This document shows positions 35,329 through 44,524 of a DNA stretch of 64,000 bases, in pieces. The stretch is from positions 1 to 64,000 of the forward strand of contig JAJTFB010000003.1 of the NCBI GenBank assembly GCA_021300015.1, written 5' to 3'. The notes below the pieces were generated by a model. The model had not been told where the DNA came from and ran no database searches. It worked only from the letters and a program-made list of their open reading frames with translations. A program made the translations under genes and the position numbers. The first letter of the stretch is position 1, and each line of letters starts with the position of its first letter. Origin of the DNA: Pirellula sp. (GTDB lineage: Bacteria; Planctomycetota; Planctomycetia; Pirellulales; Pirellulaceae).

Positions 35329-37638
35329 ATGACCAAGCCAACTCGCCTGTCGTTCGTCTCCGCATTGCGTCTGCCACTGTTGTTCGCGGCTGTGCTCCTC
35401 GTTCCGGGGATCGGCCCTTGGGTCTTTGGGGTGCCCTCTGCGCTGGGCGACACTGAAACCCAAAAGCAATCCGAGGAAAAGGGGGCGGAATCTCCCCCAG
35501 AAAAGCCGCAGGACCAAGAGCCTCAAGTGGCCCGAGGAGCGACCTTGATCCGCGTTCCCTTGCCCCTGTCATCCGATGCCGATACCAGGATCCTCGCGTC
35601 GCTCGAATCGGTTGCGATGCGAAGCGATGCAAACCAGCGACCGGTGGTGATTCTGGAGTTTGTCCCAGCCTCAGTCCCCTCGGGGCCCGCCGCAGCCGAT
35701 GCGAATGGAGCGCTCGAGCCTGTGGGTGAGTCCAAGAGCATCGGCCAGGGGACCTCGTTTGAAAAAGCGCTTTCGGTGTCGCGTTGGCTCAGTGGGCCGA
35801 AAGGGAATCGGGTCAAGAGTGTTGGGTACATCGCATCGAATCTCCGTGGACATGCCGTTTTGATCGCCCTTGCTTGCGAAGAGCTCGTGATGTTACCGGA
35901 CTCGGAGATCGGGAAATCTGGAATCGATGAAACCCAAGTTGAGCCGACGCTCGAGCAAGCCTATTTGGACATCGCCGCTCGGCGGGGCATGTTCCCTGCA
36001 TCGGCCATCCGATCGATGCTTGACCCAAGCCAATCGCTCGTGCAATTGGATCTCGAAGGAGGCGGGGTCGAGTACACGACCCTTCCAGAGCTCGAATCGA
36101 AACCTCGCGAGCAAGGTGCATGGCGGGAACGGCAGTTGGTCCCTGCAAACCAAATGGCTTCGTTCAACGGCCAAGAGTTGCGTCAGAGGCGATGGATCTC
36201 AAGTCTAGTCAACCAACGCGAACTTTTGCCTGTGGCTCTGAAGCTCACCGGCCCGATCCAGCAGAAGCCTTTGTTTTCGCTTCCTCGCAAGCCGGTGCAT
36301 TTGAAACTCAGTGGGGTCCTGCATCGACGAGTGGTCAACCGTACGCTGCGAGCGATCGACGATGCGGTCAACAATCAAAAAGCCGACTTGGTCCTGATCC
36401 AGCTCGATAGCCCTGGCGGAAACCTGGACGACTCGATCCGACTGGCTTATCGGCTCGCCGAAATCCCGTCGGACAAAGCGGAGGTCATCGTCTATGTCAG
36501 CAAGCATGCGCGCGGCGATGCGGCGCTGATCGCCCTGGCCGCCGATGCGATCTACATGGCTCCCGACGCGGTCCTGGGGACTGGGGGCGAGGCGAGTATC
36601 AACGCTGCGGAAATCGAGAAACGCAAAACCAATTTTCTTGAGCTCGCGCAGCGAAAATCCCGAGCAGCCGGAGACCTCGTCGGCTTAGTACACCCCGATG
36701 CGATTGTCCATGATTTTCTCGCCGCCGACGGGCGTCGAATGCGAACGGTTCCCACCTGGGTGATCGACGACCCCCAAAACCCCTTGTGGACCAAAGGCCA
36801 AGCGGTCGACTATAGCAAAGGCATCGAGACCGATCGAGCGATTGCGATGGGGCTCGCCTCGGGTCGCGCCAACGATCTCGAAAGCGTCGCAAAGCTCTTT
36901 GGAGTCGATGAATTGCCCGTCGACAAGCAGACGAGTCGGATCGATCAGGCCATCGAGTGGCTCGCCTCGCAACGCTGGCTCGCCTATGTCTGTTTCCTCG
37001 TAGGCCTTATTTGCCTCAGCGCCGAACTCAGCACGCCCGGAGTCGGCGTCCCGGGCCTGATCGCAGTGGTCTGCTTCCTGATCTTCTTCTGGATGAACTT
37101 ATTCCAAGGCACCATCGAGTGGCTGGAGATCCTCTTGATCGTCGCAGGCATCGGGTGTCTGCTGACCGAGATTTTCCTGCTTCCCGGGTTTGGTATTTTT
37201 GGTTTTGCAGGATTGGTCATGCTCGCCGCGGGTCTGCTGCTAGCTGGCCAATCGTTTACCATCCCGACGAATCGATATCAATTGGAGAAAGTCGTCCAAG
37301 GGCTCGGACAAATGGGACTCGGTATGATCGTTCTCCTGGGCGCCTTGGTGGTCTTCCACAAGCAGTTGGCAAAATTGCCCATGGTCCGTTGGTTCGCCCT
37401 CGATCAGCCCCTTTCGGATAAATTCGTCGTGGCGATGGAACGCCTCGATGAGGATCGGCAGATGCTCAAGGGCCGTTTTGGAACCACCATGACCCGGTGC
37501 AACCCCCACGGCAAAGCGCTTTTGGGTGACATGGTCGTCGATGTGGTCTCCAAGTCCGGTTGGATCGATGAAGATATCCCTATCGAAGTCGTCGATATCA
37601 AAGAGAATCAGGTCATGGTCCGTCGCCGAACGATCTAG
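35329..37638 (+). CDS. NfeD-family membrane protein with two ClpP-like domains lacking the usual serine
   Basis: This 769-residue protein has a signal sequence, two ClpP/crotonase-like domains (about 60-250 and 310-520), four to five membrane helices (about 545-650, with WLAYVCFLVGLICLSAELSTPG and GIFGFAGLVMLAAGLLLAG), and a C-terminal OB-fold NfeD domain (about 695-769). Long NfeD proteins are usually membrane-bound serine proteases near stomatin/flotillin genes. In the ClpP domains the catalytic Ser motif (of the type AxSAGxxIA) reads ARGDAALIALAAD in the second and RGHAVLIALACE in the first. The protease activity is therefore doubtful. The oxyanion-side motif DSPGGN is retained in the second domain. 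No stomatin gene follows. The start has a close AGGAG. Confidence 0.87.
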   Translation: MTKPTRLSFVSALRLPLLFAAVLLVPGIGPWVFGVPSALGDTETQKQSEEKGAESPPEKPQDQEPQVARGATLIRVPLPLSSDADTRILASLESVAMRSDANQRPVVILEFVPASVPSGPAAADANGALEPVGESKSIGQGTSFEKALSVSRWLSGPKGNRVKSVGYIASNLRGHAVLIALACEELVMLPDSEIGKSGIDETQVEPTLEQAYLDIAARRGMFPASAIRSMLDPSQSLVQLDLEGGGVEYTTLPELESKPREQGAWRERQLVPANQMASFNGQELRQRRWISSLVNQRELLPVALKLTGPIQQKPLFSLPRKPVHLKLSGVLHRRVVNRTLRAIDDAVNNQKADLVLIQLDSPGGNLDDSIRLAYRLAEIPSDKAEVIVYVSKHARGDAALIALAADAIYMAPDAVLGTGGEASINAAEIEKRKTNFLELAQRKSRAAGDLVGLVHPDAIVHDFLAADGRRMRTVPTWVIDDPQNPLWTKGQAVDYSKGIETDRAIAMGLASGRANDLESVAKLFGVDELPVDKQTSRIDQAIEWLASQRWLAYVCFLVGLICLSAELSTPGVGVPGLIAVVCFLIFFWMNLFQGTIEWLEILLIVAGIGCLLTEIFLLPGFGIFGFAGLVMLAAGLLLAGQSFTIPTNRYQLEKVVQGLGQMGLGMIVLLGALVVFHKQLAKLPMVRWFALDQPLSDKFVVAMERLDEDRQMLKGRFGTTMTRCNPHGKALLGDMVVDVVSKSGWIDEDIPIEVVDIKENQVMVRRRTI

Positions 37639-37780
37639 GCTCCGAGCTTAGTGTATCCCCTCGGGACTTTGCCTTTTTCGAATCGGACGATATGGCACTT
37701 GGGCGACAATTGGTACGATACTTCTTGAACCTACCACTACCTTCGGATGAGGCCGCAGGCCCTAGATTGCTAACCCGACG

Positions 37781-38959
37781 ATGAATGCTCAATTCCTAGA
37801 CTTTCTCGCCAATGCCAACGAGTCGATGCGGCAAGCGGGAACCTTTAAAAAAGAACGGGTCATCGACTCGGCACAAGGGACCTTGGTCACGTTGGCCGAT
37901 GGCAAGCAGTATCTGAACCTCTGCGCCAACAACTACCTTGGGCTAGCCCAACATCCATCGGTCGGGCAAGCCGCCGACGAGGCCTTAGCCCGATGGGGAT
38001 ACGGGATGGCTTCGGTACGTTTTATCTGCGGTACGCAAACCATCCACAAGCAGCTTGAAAAACAGCTCAGCGATTTTCTCGGATTCGAAGATACGATCCT
38101 CTACAACTCCTGCTGGGATGCCAACGGTGGGCTTTTCGAGACGATCCTTGGGCCCGAGGATGCGATCATCTCCGACGAGCTCAACCACGCGAGCATCATC
38201 GACGGAGTAAGGCTCTGCAAGGCGCAGCGTTTTCGCTACAAGAACAATTCGATCGAAGACTTGAAGTCCAAACTTCAGGAAGCAAAGTCCGCCCGATTTC
38301 GTTTGATCGCCACCGACGGGGTTTTCTCCATGGACGGCAGTATCGCGGATCTTGCGTCGGTTTGCCAACTGGCCGACGAGTACGACGCGATGGTGATGGT
38401 CGATGACTCGCATGCCGTGGGTTTTGTCGGACCCAAAGGCAGAGGTTCGCATGAGCACTGCGGGGTGATGGACCGCATCGACATCATGACAGGAACCCTC
38501 GGCAAAGCCTTGGGAGGAGCCAGCGGGGGCTACACCTCGGGAAATGCCCAAATGGTCGAATTGCTCCGTCAGCGCTCTCGCACCTACCTTTTCTCCAACA
38601 CCATTGCCCCTCCGGTCGTCGCCGGCGCGATCCGCGCGTTGGAGCTTCTTCAGGAATCGACCGAACTGAGGGACCGATTGGAATCCAACACCCAGTTTTT
38701 CCGAACTGAAATGCAACGTCGTGGACTCAATATCCTGCCAGGTGTCCATCCCATCGTCCCGGTCATGATCGGCGATGCCGCCTTGGCCGGCAAAGTGGCG
38801 CAATCGATGTTGTCCGAAGGCATCTACGTCATCGGATTCTCTTATCCGGTCGTTCCCCAAGGCAAGGCGCGGATCCGCACCCAAGTCTCCGCAGCCCATA
38901 GCACCGACCAACTCGCCCATGCAGCGGCCGCCTTCGAACGATCCATCCAATCGGCTTAG
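37781..38959 (+). CDS. kbl: Glycine C-acetyltransferase (2-amino-3-ketobutyrate CoA ligase)
   Basis: A 392-residue PLP enzyme of the alpha-oxoamine synthase family. It cleaves 2-amino-3-ketobutyrate with CoA to glycine and acetyl-CoA in threonine breakdown. Features are [14 protein letters not shown] (46-59), [16 protein letters not shown], a PLP-holding [10 protein letters not shown] (208-217) and the Schiff-base lysine K242 in [10 protein letters not shown]. Length and motifs match Kbl better than KAS/serine palmitoyltransferase relatives ([32 protein letters not shown]-type region, 223-255). No threonine dehydrogenase gene is adjacent, so the dehydrogenase must lie elsewhere if the pathway is complete. 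The uracil-DNA glycosylase gene starts 17 bp later and may share the transcript. Confidence 0.93.
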   Translation: MNAQFLDFLANANESMRQAGTFKKERVIDSAQGTLVTLADGKQYLNLCANNYLGLAQHPSVGQAADEALARWGYGMASVRFICGTQTIHKQLEKQLSDFLGFEDTILYNSCWDANGGLFETILGPEDAIISDELNHASIIDGVRLCKAQRFRYKNNSIEDLKSKLQEAKSARFRLIATDGVFSMDGSIADLASVCQLADEYDAMVMVDDSHAVGFVGPKGRGSHEHCGVMDRIDIMTGTLGKALGGASGGYTSGNAQMVELLRQRSRTYLFSNTIAPPVVAGAIRALELLQESTELRDRLESNTQFFRTEMQRRGLNILPGVHPIVPVMIGDAALAGKVAQSMLSEGIYVIGFSYPVVPQGKARIRTQVSAAHSTDQLAHAAAAFERSIQSA

Positions 38960-38975
38960 CCTAATCAGGTGCGAC

Positions 38976-39911
38976 ATGGATTCCGAACAATGGAAACTCG
39001 CTAGCTTGCAAACCCTTGAGTATCTCCAAAGGCTCGGGGTCAAGCACCTACCTAAGCCCAACGCGAAACTTTCTGAGATCCTTGTCGATTGGGTCGATGT
39101 GTCCTCCAAAGGATCCAGCGGAACGTCGATAGCCAGTTCTCGAACGCAGTTGCCATCGCCCGAGCCTAGGCAACCGACATCGCCCGAGCCTAGGCAACCG
39201 GCATCGCAAGTGCCGAAGAAGCCAGCTCAGGTTCAGGCTCAGGCTCCGTCGCCAAGTGCAATCGAGCCGGCATCGCGAAGCGTAGCTAAGCCTTCCTGGC
39301 CACCGGTCGAATCGCCTTGGATGACCCCAGTCCGCAGCGCCCAAGATCGCTCCGAGGCGTTGGGTCAGTTGAAGCTCAAGGTCGAGGAGTGCCGATTGTG
39401 CAAAGATATTGTCTGCCATCGTCGCCAAACGGTCTTTGGGGTAGGGCCTGTGACGACCCGCTTTGTGATGATCGGCGATGCACCCGGTCCGGAGGAGGAC
39501 CGGCTCGGGGAACCTTTCGTAGGGGCCTCGGGAGAATTGTTCGATAAGATCTTGCGGGCGACGGGAATACCGAGAGATCAGGTGTACATCCTCAACACGC
39601 TCAAGTGTCGGCCACCGAACAACCGGGTCCCGAGCGACATCGAGTTAGACAACTGTCGTCCGTTCATCGAAGCGCAGCTAGAGATCCTTCAGCCCGAGTA
39701 CATCATCTGTTGGGGAGCCACAGCCGTTCGTGCGGTCCTTCAGACCACCGAGTCGATCGGTCGATTGCGAGGCCGTTTTCACTGTTATAAAAAGGCCAAG
39801 GTGTTGGTCACTTACCATCCCACCTACTTGGAAAGAGCCCCCGAGGCCAAGAAGTTGACCTGGGAGGACATGCAGATGCTTATGCGCGAACTCGGGACGC
39901 TAAAAGCTTGA
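38976..39911 (+). CDS. Family 4 uracil-DNA glycosylase (Fe-S type) with N-terminal linker extension
   Basis: The chosen ATG at 38976 (MDSEQWKLASLQTLEYLQRLG) lies just after the kbl stop; an in-frame start inside kbl is unlikely. The 311-residue enzyme removes uracil from DNA as the first step of base-excision repair. The four likely [4Fe-4S] cysteines are C139 and C142 (CRLC), C211 (LKCRPP) and C227 (NCRP). The uracil site GDAPGPEED (168-176) and C-terminal HPTYL (281-285) are intact. The first 130 residues hold a short helical piece and a long Pro/Gln/Ala/Ser linker containing a duplicated PSPEPRQPT/SPEPRQPA unit encoded by a 24-bp DNA repeat. The 3' end overlaps the convergent downstream gene by 32 bp. 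Confidence 0.92.
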   Translation: MDSEQWKLASLQTLEYLQRLGVKHLPKPNAKLSEILVDWVDVSSKGSSGTSIASSRTQLPSPEPRQPTSPEPRQPASQVPKKPAQVQAQAPSPSAIEPASRSVAKPSWPPVESPWMTPVRSAQDRSEALGQLKLKVEECRLCKDIVCHRRQTVFGVGPVTTRFVMIGDAPGPEEDRLGEPFVGASGELFDKILRATGIPRDQVYILNTLKCRPPNNRVPSDIELDNCRPFIEAQLEILQPEYIICWGATAVRAVLQTTESIGRLRGRFHCYKKAKVLVTYHPTYLERAPEAKKLTWEDMQMLMRELGTLKA

Positions 39912-41655
39912 GTCTCTCGACGCAGTTGGCTTGGGGGAATAGCAGCATCGAATACTCGCGCGAGAAGAGACCCTGCGATCCATTGGCTCGCCGCAGGGTG
40001 GCTTGGTAAAGGGCTTGATGCTCCTGAAAGATCGGTTCGATCGACTGACGAATGCGCGCCTTTAACTCGACCATGCGTCGATGCCAAGTTCGCTTGAATC
40101 CCTTGGGTGGGATAGCCGCGAGCAACGCAGCGTGCTCTTGGGCCAAGCTTTCGGCATACGGATCCTCTGAAGCCAAAAAGGATTCCGGCGAGGACCTCAA
40201 TCGGCGGGCTTGATCGCTCAGGTTGGCCACGAGCGCATCGAGCTGCTCGACCGATCGTCGCACTGGCTCTGGCAGCGGCAGATGGAGCGTCGCAGTTGCG
40301 ATCGCATAGGCGGGAGGTTCGATTCGAAGGAAGTCTTGAATGATCTGGTCGGTCAAGCGGTCGTAGATTCCCCCTCCGATTCCGTGGACGAAGCCATCGG
40401 CCAGGAAGCATCTGAGGAACAGCGTGGTCATCAGCGCGCGTGGCCGAAGGCAAATTTCTCCGGGGGCGGTCTGTTCGATGATCGATTTCAAGGAGCCTGC
40501 CAGCGAGGCGACTCGGATCGTCCAAGCAAACTCTCCTGGGCGCGCCCCGGAGGCCAGTTCCCATTCGGTTGCCTGCGAGCGAACCCACATCCGATTCCGT
40601 CCTGCATCGCTCGATTGGTACAACCAGAATGGGAGTTCGATCCAATCGCCGAACCTGCCCAGGGCCGCGACGGGTTGTCCTGGATTGGTGATCTGCTCTC
40701 GTGCACGGTAGTCGTCGAGGGCATCGTTGTAGGTTTTGTTCAACGCATCGGCGTGAGCTAAGCAATGCTCGACGAAATCGAACCAGGCTTCCGTTTGGCA
40801 AATCCGGCTCATGGGGATATCGATATTCTCAAGCCCATTTTGAGCCTCGATTCGATGGCGGGCTTGGGACAAGGCGATCGCCGCGTCGCACGACTCGTCT
40901 AGGCTCTCGACGATTTCGAAGTAGCGTCTTGCAAGTGGGGTCGGTAGTCCTAGCGACTCAGCAGCATGTTCTATTTGGCGAACAAACGTTTCTATGCGAT
41001 CGAGTGCGATGCGGTGTTGATGCCAGGGCTTTGGTGTAGAGTTTTTGGATCCGGACTTTTGGAGTGGAAGTTCGCAGGGGCTGAAGACTAGGTGTTGGGA
41101 ATCCGGAGCGGGCCGGTGAGGGATCTTGATCGAGAGCGATTTGGGCAGGTCATGATCGATGATCACATGGAGTCCGATCGCTCGGGAGCCTTGCGATTGG
41201 AGTTCTTTGGCTGTCGCATCGATTAGAAAGTTCTTGTACCAGACACCTGGATGGAACGGTTCGGGTTGGTGCCCTCCGACGATCCAATGGATGGGATCTT
41301 CGGTTTGCGAATCGGTTGATTGGCCTTTGGGGGGATCGTCTAATTGGGGGTCCGCCAACTGGAGGTTTGTTAGGGGCTGGCCGGCTAGGGGTGGGAGAGC
41401 GAGGGGATGATCAGGCAGGTAGGTGCGCAGATAGAGAGAGGCGACGGCGGCGACTTCCGCGCGCGTTCGACTGCGGAGCTGGAGGATCCAGGAAGGGTTC
41501 TGGATCGATGAGGCTTGGCGGTGATTGGCCTGCACCTGAGCGACGAGGCGATGGTGCTCCGGGACGCACAGATCTTGGTTGTCGCTTCGAGGCGCTCGGA
41601 TCGGGGTTGAGGGGGGCTCAGTCAGGCGGGAGGCCGCCGCGACCGGATGGGTCAC
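39880..41655 (-). CDS. Uncharacterised protein, possible distant BshC-like (cysteine-adding) enzyme
   Basis: A GTG at 41655 is preferred as start because it overlaps the glycosyltransferase stop in a GTGA arrangement; the frame is open further upstream but only as antisense of that gene. The product is 591 residues. No family could be fixed. About residues 125-180 read WIVGGHQPEPFHPGVWYKNF, an AKEL helix, and GLHVIIDHD. This resembles the order of motifs in bacillithiol synthase BshC (VGGQQ...GPLY, then a DHD-ending strand). The C-terminal half is strongly helical, as BshC's coiled-coil region is. A membrane signal is not seen, so it is likely cytoplasmic. Function is inference only; the tight coupling to a glycosyltransferase is the firm observation. 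Confidence 0.6.
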   Translation of the reverse strand: MTHPVAAASRLTEPPSTPIRAPRSDNQDLCVPEHHRLVAQVQANHRQASSIQNPSWILQLRSRTRAEVAAVASLYLRTYLPDHPLALPPLAGQPLTNLQLADPQLDDPPKGQSTDSQTEDPIHWIVGGHQPEPFHPGVWYKNFLIDATAKELQSQGSRAIGLHVIIDHDLPKSLSIKIPHRPAPDSQHLVFSPCELPLQKSGSKNSTPKPWHQHRIALDRIETFVRQIEHAAESLGLPTPLARRYFEIVESLDESCDAAIALSQARHRIEAQNGLENIDIPMSRICQTEAWFDFVEHCLAHADALNKTYNDALDDYRAREQITNPGQPVAALGRFGDWIELPFWLYQSSDAGRNRMWVRSQATEWELASGARPGEFAWTIRVASLAGSLKSIIEQTAPGEICLRPRALMTTLFLRCFLADGFVHGIGGGIYDRLTDQIIQDFLRIEPPAYAIATATLHLPLPEPVRRSVEQLDALVANLSDQARRLRSSPESFLASEDPYAESLAQEHAALLAAIPPKGFKRTWHRRMVELKARIRQSIEPIFQEHQALYQATLRRANGSQGLFSREYSMLLFPQANCVERLKLLASRVRA

Positions 41656-42410
41656 GAGCAGCACTCGATACCGCAGCCAGCGGGAAAGAGAGCTGGCAGT
41701 TTCAGGCCGCGGGCTTGCATGGCCTGGATGCTTTCGTCGATGATGGAGTTGTAGTGTTTGAGGCGGACTCCACCGTCGTCTAGGGCACCGCCGAAGGAGC
41801 GGGCAAGATCCAGGTAGATCAGAGGTACTGGGATTTCCTTGATGCTCAGTCCGAGCATGGCGGCTTGGGCCCAGAGTTCCAGGGGCATTGCATACCCATC
41901 GACGGTGATTCGCAATTGTTCGAGTGCGGAGACTCGGTAGGCTTTGAAGCCGCAGAAGGCATCGGTCAGATTCCAGCCGAAGAGGTCGTTGATCCGTTTG
42001 GTGATGGTGCGGTTGATGTAGAGCCGTTCTGGGGGAGGTGGTAGCGAATCCCCTTCGTGGGCTTGTAGGTACCTTGATCCCGAAACGATGTCGTATTTTT
42101 TGCAAGCTTCTACGAAGGACGGGATACGCTGAGGTTGGTGTTGTCCGTCGCAATCGAGCGTTACGAGGAATTCGTAGCCTTCTTCGATGGCGTAGTTGAA
42201 AGCGGTTTTTAGGGCCGCGCCGTAGCCTCGGTTTTTTGGGTGGTGGACGACGGCGATATCGTGGCGTTTTTTGAGAAGTTCGGTTGTCCCGTCTTTGGAC
42301 CCGTCATCGACGGCCAGAACGTCCGTCGCGTAGCGGAGCACTTCATCGAGCACGCCGTCGACGTGTTTGACTTCGTTGTAAACCGGGATTGCGGCGAGCC
42401 ATCGAGACAT
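41652..42410 (-). CDS. Family 2 glycosyltransferase (dolichyl-phosphate mannose synthase-like)
   Basis: This 252-residue GT-A enzyme begins with WLAAIPVYNEVKHVDGVLDE, followed by VLAVDDGSKDGT (nucleotide binding), NRGYGAALKTAF and the metal/nucleotide motif LDCDGQH (DxD-like). IVSGSRYL and DAFCGFKAYRV complete the family pattern. It should transfer a sugar from a nucleotide donor to a lipid or other carrier at the inner face of the membrane. There are no C-terminal membrane helices, so it is the short, soluble type. A GTGA overlap couples it to the downstream uncharacterised gene. Confidence 0.92.
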   Translation of the reverse strand: MSRWLAAIPVYNEVKHVDGVLDEVLRYATDVLAVDDGSKDGTTELLKKRHDIAVVHHPKNRGYGAALKTAFNYAIEEGYEFLVTLDCDGQHQPQRIPSFVEACKKYDIVSGSRYLQAHEGDSLPPPPERLYINRTITKRINDLFGWNLTDAFCGFKAYRVSALEQLRITVDGYAMPLELWAQAAMLGLSIKEIPVPLIYLDLARSFGGALDDGGVRLKHYNSIIDESIQAMQARGLKLPALFPAGCGIECCS

Positions 42411-42506
42411 AGTTGAAACCGATCCAGAGGAGAAATGGAATTCCGGTGCATTGTAGATGCCCGGAAACCCGGGTCAACAATTCGCCTGCCGGATCTGGCA
42501 GAACGC

Positions 42507-43619
42507 TCATCGAGAGGGTCTTGTCGCTCCGATTGCAGGGAGTAGGTGGCTAGGCCCCAGGCACGCGTCGGCTTCACCGATCCCGGGGGCTACTTTGAGA
42601 TGGTGGTTTAGGTAAGGGTGATCGATCGAAGCGATTTTTTCGAGTTTGGGTAGTTTGAGCCATTGGACGCTTCCGTCGTTGTACAGGACGTTGAGTCCTC
42701 GGATTCCGTGGAGTTCGAAGTCCTCGTCGTTGGGTTCTGTGTGGAGTTCGGCGGGCCAACGGTCCCCGATCCAGGCGACCCGGGCGGAGGATTCGAGCGA
42801 GGGGGCTTGGTATTTGTCCTCGACGATCGAACCCATGTGGTAAGAGTAATCGCCCCCGGCGAGCATTCGCCAAACATAACGCTTGGATTCAGGGGCTTGG
42901 AGGTATTGCTGCGAGGTTGGGATATTGGCGAGCCAAGGGGAGGAGGGTTCGCCGGGGCATTGGAGCCATCGCTTGGTGTCGAGCAATTCTTTGTCCTGCA
43001 GTCGGATTGCGTAGACACCTGCAAACGACAAAGGGCCTTGGGGTTCGATTGCAGGGAGGCGGTGGGTGGGTTGGAATTGGGCAAAGGAGATCAGGGCGGA
43101 ACCAAGATGCCGAAGGTTTTCGGCGCATTCATGTTGCCGTGCCGATTCTCGCCAGCGGAGGATTCCAGGGAGCAGAAACGAAAGTACGATGATGCCTGCG
43201 ACCAGAGCGACGAGGCTATCGAGCCACGCGACGCGGGTGCTTTGGGACTCGGCGGAGTGGAACTGCTGGGATAGAGCAAATGCTCGCGTCGGGGATGGGC
43301 TGTTGGACTGTTGTTCGATTGCCCAGAGGGTCTGTTCGATCAGCCCGGCAGGTGGCAGGTCGATCGTTTCGGATTGGCCTTCCGAGGGGCTATCCGGGGG
43401 GCTAATCGCTTTGTCCGGGGATTCCTCGGTTAGACGTTCCTCGGCTAGAAATTCCTCGGCAAGGGGTTCGAGCAACGAGCGCAGATCTCGAAGTCGTTGT
43501 TGGAGAGATAGGTTACCAAGAAGGAGAGCTTCGATTTCCGCATTTTCTTCATCGGAAAGGCCGCCCAGGATGTAGCCCAGGAGAGTTTCGTCAGAAGGTA
43601 GGGGAAGGTCACCACTCAT
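42507..43619 (-). CDS. Membrane protein with anti-sigma-like N-terminus and DUF1559-like C-terminus
   Basis: The 370-residue product starts with LPSDETLLGYILGGLSDEENAEIEALL, a short helical region similar to that at the N-terminus of planctomycete anti-sigma and kinase proteins. A Pro/Ser/Glu-rich linker leads to one membrane helix (about 131-153, LDSLVALVAGIIVLSFLLPGIL). The outer part resembles the pilin-like DUF1559 proteins: CAENLRHLGSALISFAQFQ and a closing HGIRGLNVLYNDGSVQW, close to the H-X9-DG signature. It is encoded just downstream (50 bp) of an ECF sigma factor and is the natural candidate for its membrane-bound regulator. That pairing is inferred from position. Confidence 0.75.
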   Translation of the reverse strand: MSGDLPLPSDETLLGYILGGLSDEENAEIEALLLGNLSLQQRLRDLRSLLEPLAEEFLAEERLTEESPDKAISPPDSPSEGQSETIDLPPAGLIEQTLWAIEQQSNSPSPTRAFALSQQFHSAESQSTRVAWLDSLVALVAGIIVLSFLLPGILRWRESARQHECAENLRHLGSALISFAQFQPTHRLPAIEPQGPLSFAGVYAIRLQDKELLDTKRWLQCPGEPSSPWLANIPTSQQYLQAPESKRYVWRMLAGGDYSYHMGSIVEDKYQAPSLESSARVAWIGDRWPAELHTEPNDEDFELHGIRGLNVLYNDGSVQWLKLPKLEKIASIDHPYLNHHLKVAPGIGEADACLGPSHLLPAIGATRPSR

Positions 43620-43669
43620 GGCGTTTTGGCAGTGTGGTCTTTGTCGGAACGCGGAAAAGGAAAAGCGTT

Positions 43670-44341
43670 TCAGCTCTCCTGTTGCATACGCATCCAGATC
43701 TCATTGAGTTTGCGCATCGCGGTAAAAACTCGACTTTTCACCGTGCCGACTGGGATATCGAGGATCTCGGCGATGTCGGCGTACTTGAGCCCTTGGTAGA
43801 AGGCCAGTTGAATGAGTTGTTGGGTCGATTCGCTCAACTGCCCGACGGCTTCACGAACTTTGGCATTGGTCTCGCTGCGGATGGCTTGTTCGTCGGGTGA
43901 TGGGCCTTGGCTTGAGAGTCTACTGACCATGGCTTCGTCGGATTCGGCGTGCTGGACGGTCGAATCGAGGCTGGCCATTTGGTGGCGTTTGTTCCGCCGC
44001 ATGAAGTCGATGGCTTTGTTGCTAGCGATCGCATAGAGCCAAGGGCGGAAGCGTTTTCCGGGTTCGAATTGTTCGATCCGAAGATGGACACTCAAGAAGG
44101 TTCCTTGGAAGACATCTTCGGCATGTTGTGCATTACCCAGGAAACGGCGGAGGAATGTGAAAAGTTCCCGCTCGTAGCGTCGCATCAGGATTTCGAAGTG
44201 CTTTTCTTGCCGGTCCCGCAGATAGGCTTCGACCAACTGCTCGTCGGCCAGCTCGGTAGCCAGCTCGGCAGAGAATTCCTGACTATCCGATTCGCGGATG
44301 TTACGGGTCTCCAAGACGGTCGATTTCGGGGTCGCTGGCAT
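43670..44341 (-). CDS. ECF-family RNA polymerase sigma factor
   Basis: A 223-residue ECF sigma factor. Region 2 is complete (EILMRRYERELFTFLRRFLGNAQHAEDVFQGTFLSVHLRI, then RFRPWLYAIASNKAIDFMRR), and region 4 follows (STQQLIQLAFYQGLKYADIAEILDIPVGTVKSRVFTAMRKL), with the -35-binding helix in VGTVKSRV. It should direct polymerase to a small regulon. The next gene, 50 bp downstream, is a membrane protein with an anti-sigma-like N-terminus. The N-terminal 30 residues are not part of the sigma fold. Confidence 0.93.
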   Translation of the reverse strand: MPATPKSTVLETRNIRESDSQEFSAELATELADEQLVEAYLRDRQEKHFEILMRRYERELFTFLRRFLGNAQHAEDVFQGTFLSVHLRIEQFEPGKRFRPWLYAIASNKAIDFMRRNKRHQMASLDSTVQHAESDEAMVSRLSSQGPSPDEQAIRSETNAKVREAVGQLSESTQQLIQLAFYQGLKYADIAEILDIPVGTVKSRVFTAMRKLNEIWMRMQQES

Positions 44342-44524
44342 AGAGGCTTCTTCCGTCGCTCGGAGGCTTGGACTCTGAGTCTATAAATGGATCGGTAAGT
44401 GGTTGGAACGAACAAATGTTGGGTTAGTTTATCGACCGCAGGCCGGGCAAGTCAAAGACTGCGCGGAGGAATTGGACTTAAAGATGTGGGGCTCGGGGGG
44501 GTAGTTCCAATAAAAACGTCCAGA

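Noticed and set aside
38775-38975. Upstream extension of the uracil-DNA glycosylase frame
   Set aside because: It is inside kbl in another frame and has no similarity to the glycosylase.
39824-40801. Minus-strand frame of 325 codons rich in Arg
   Set aside because: It overlaps the better-supported BshC-like gene in another frame and has the Arg-rich composition of a shadow frame.
41656-42153. Upstream part of the frame that continues into the BshC-like gene
   Set aside because: It lies inside the glycosyltransferase gene in another frame; the GTG at 41655 overlapping that gene's stop is the natural start.
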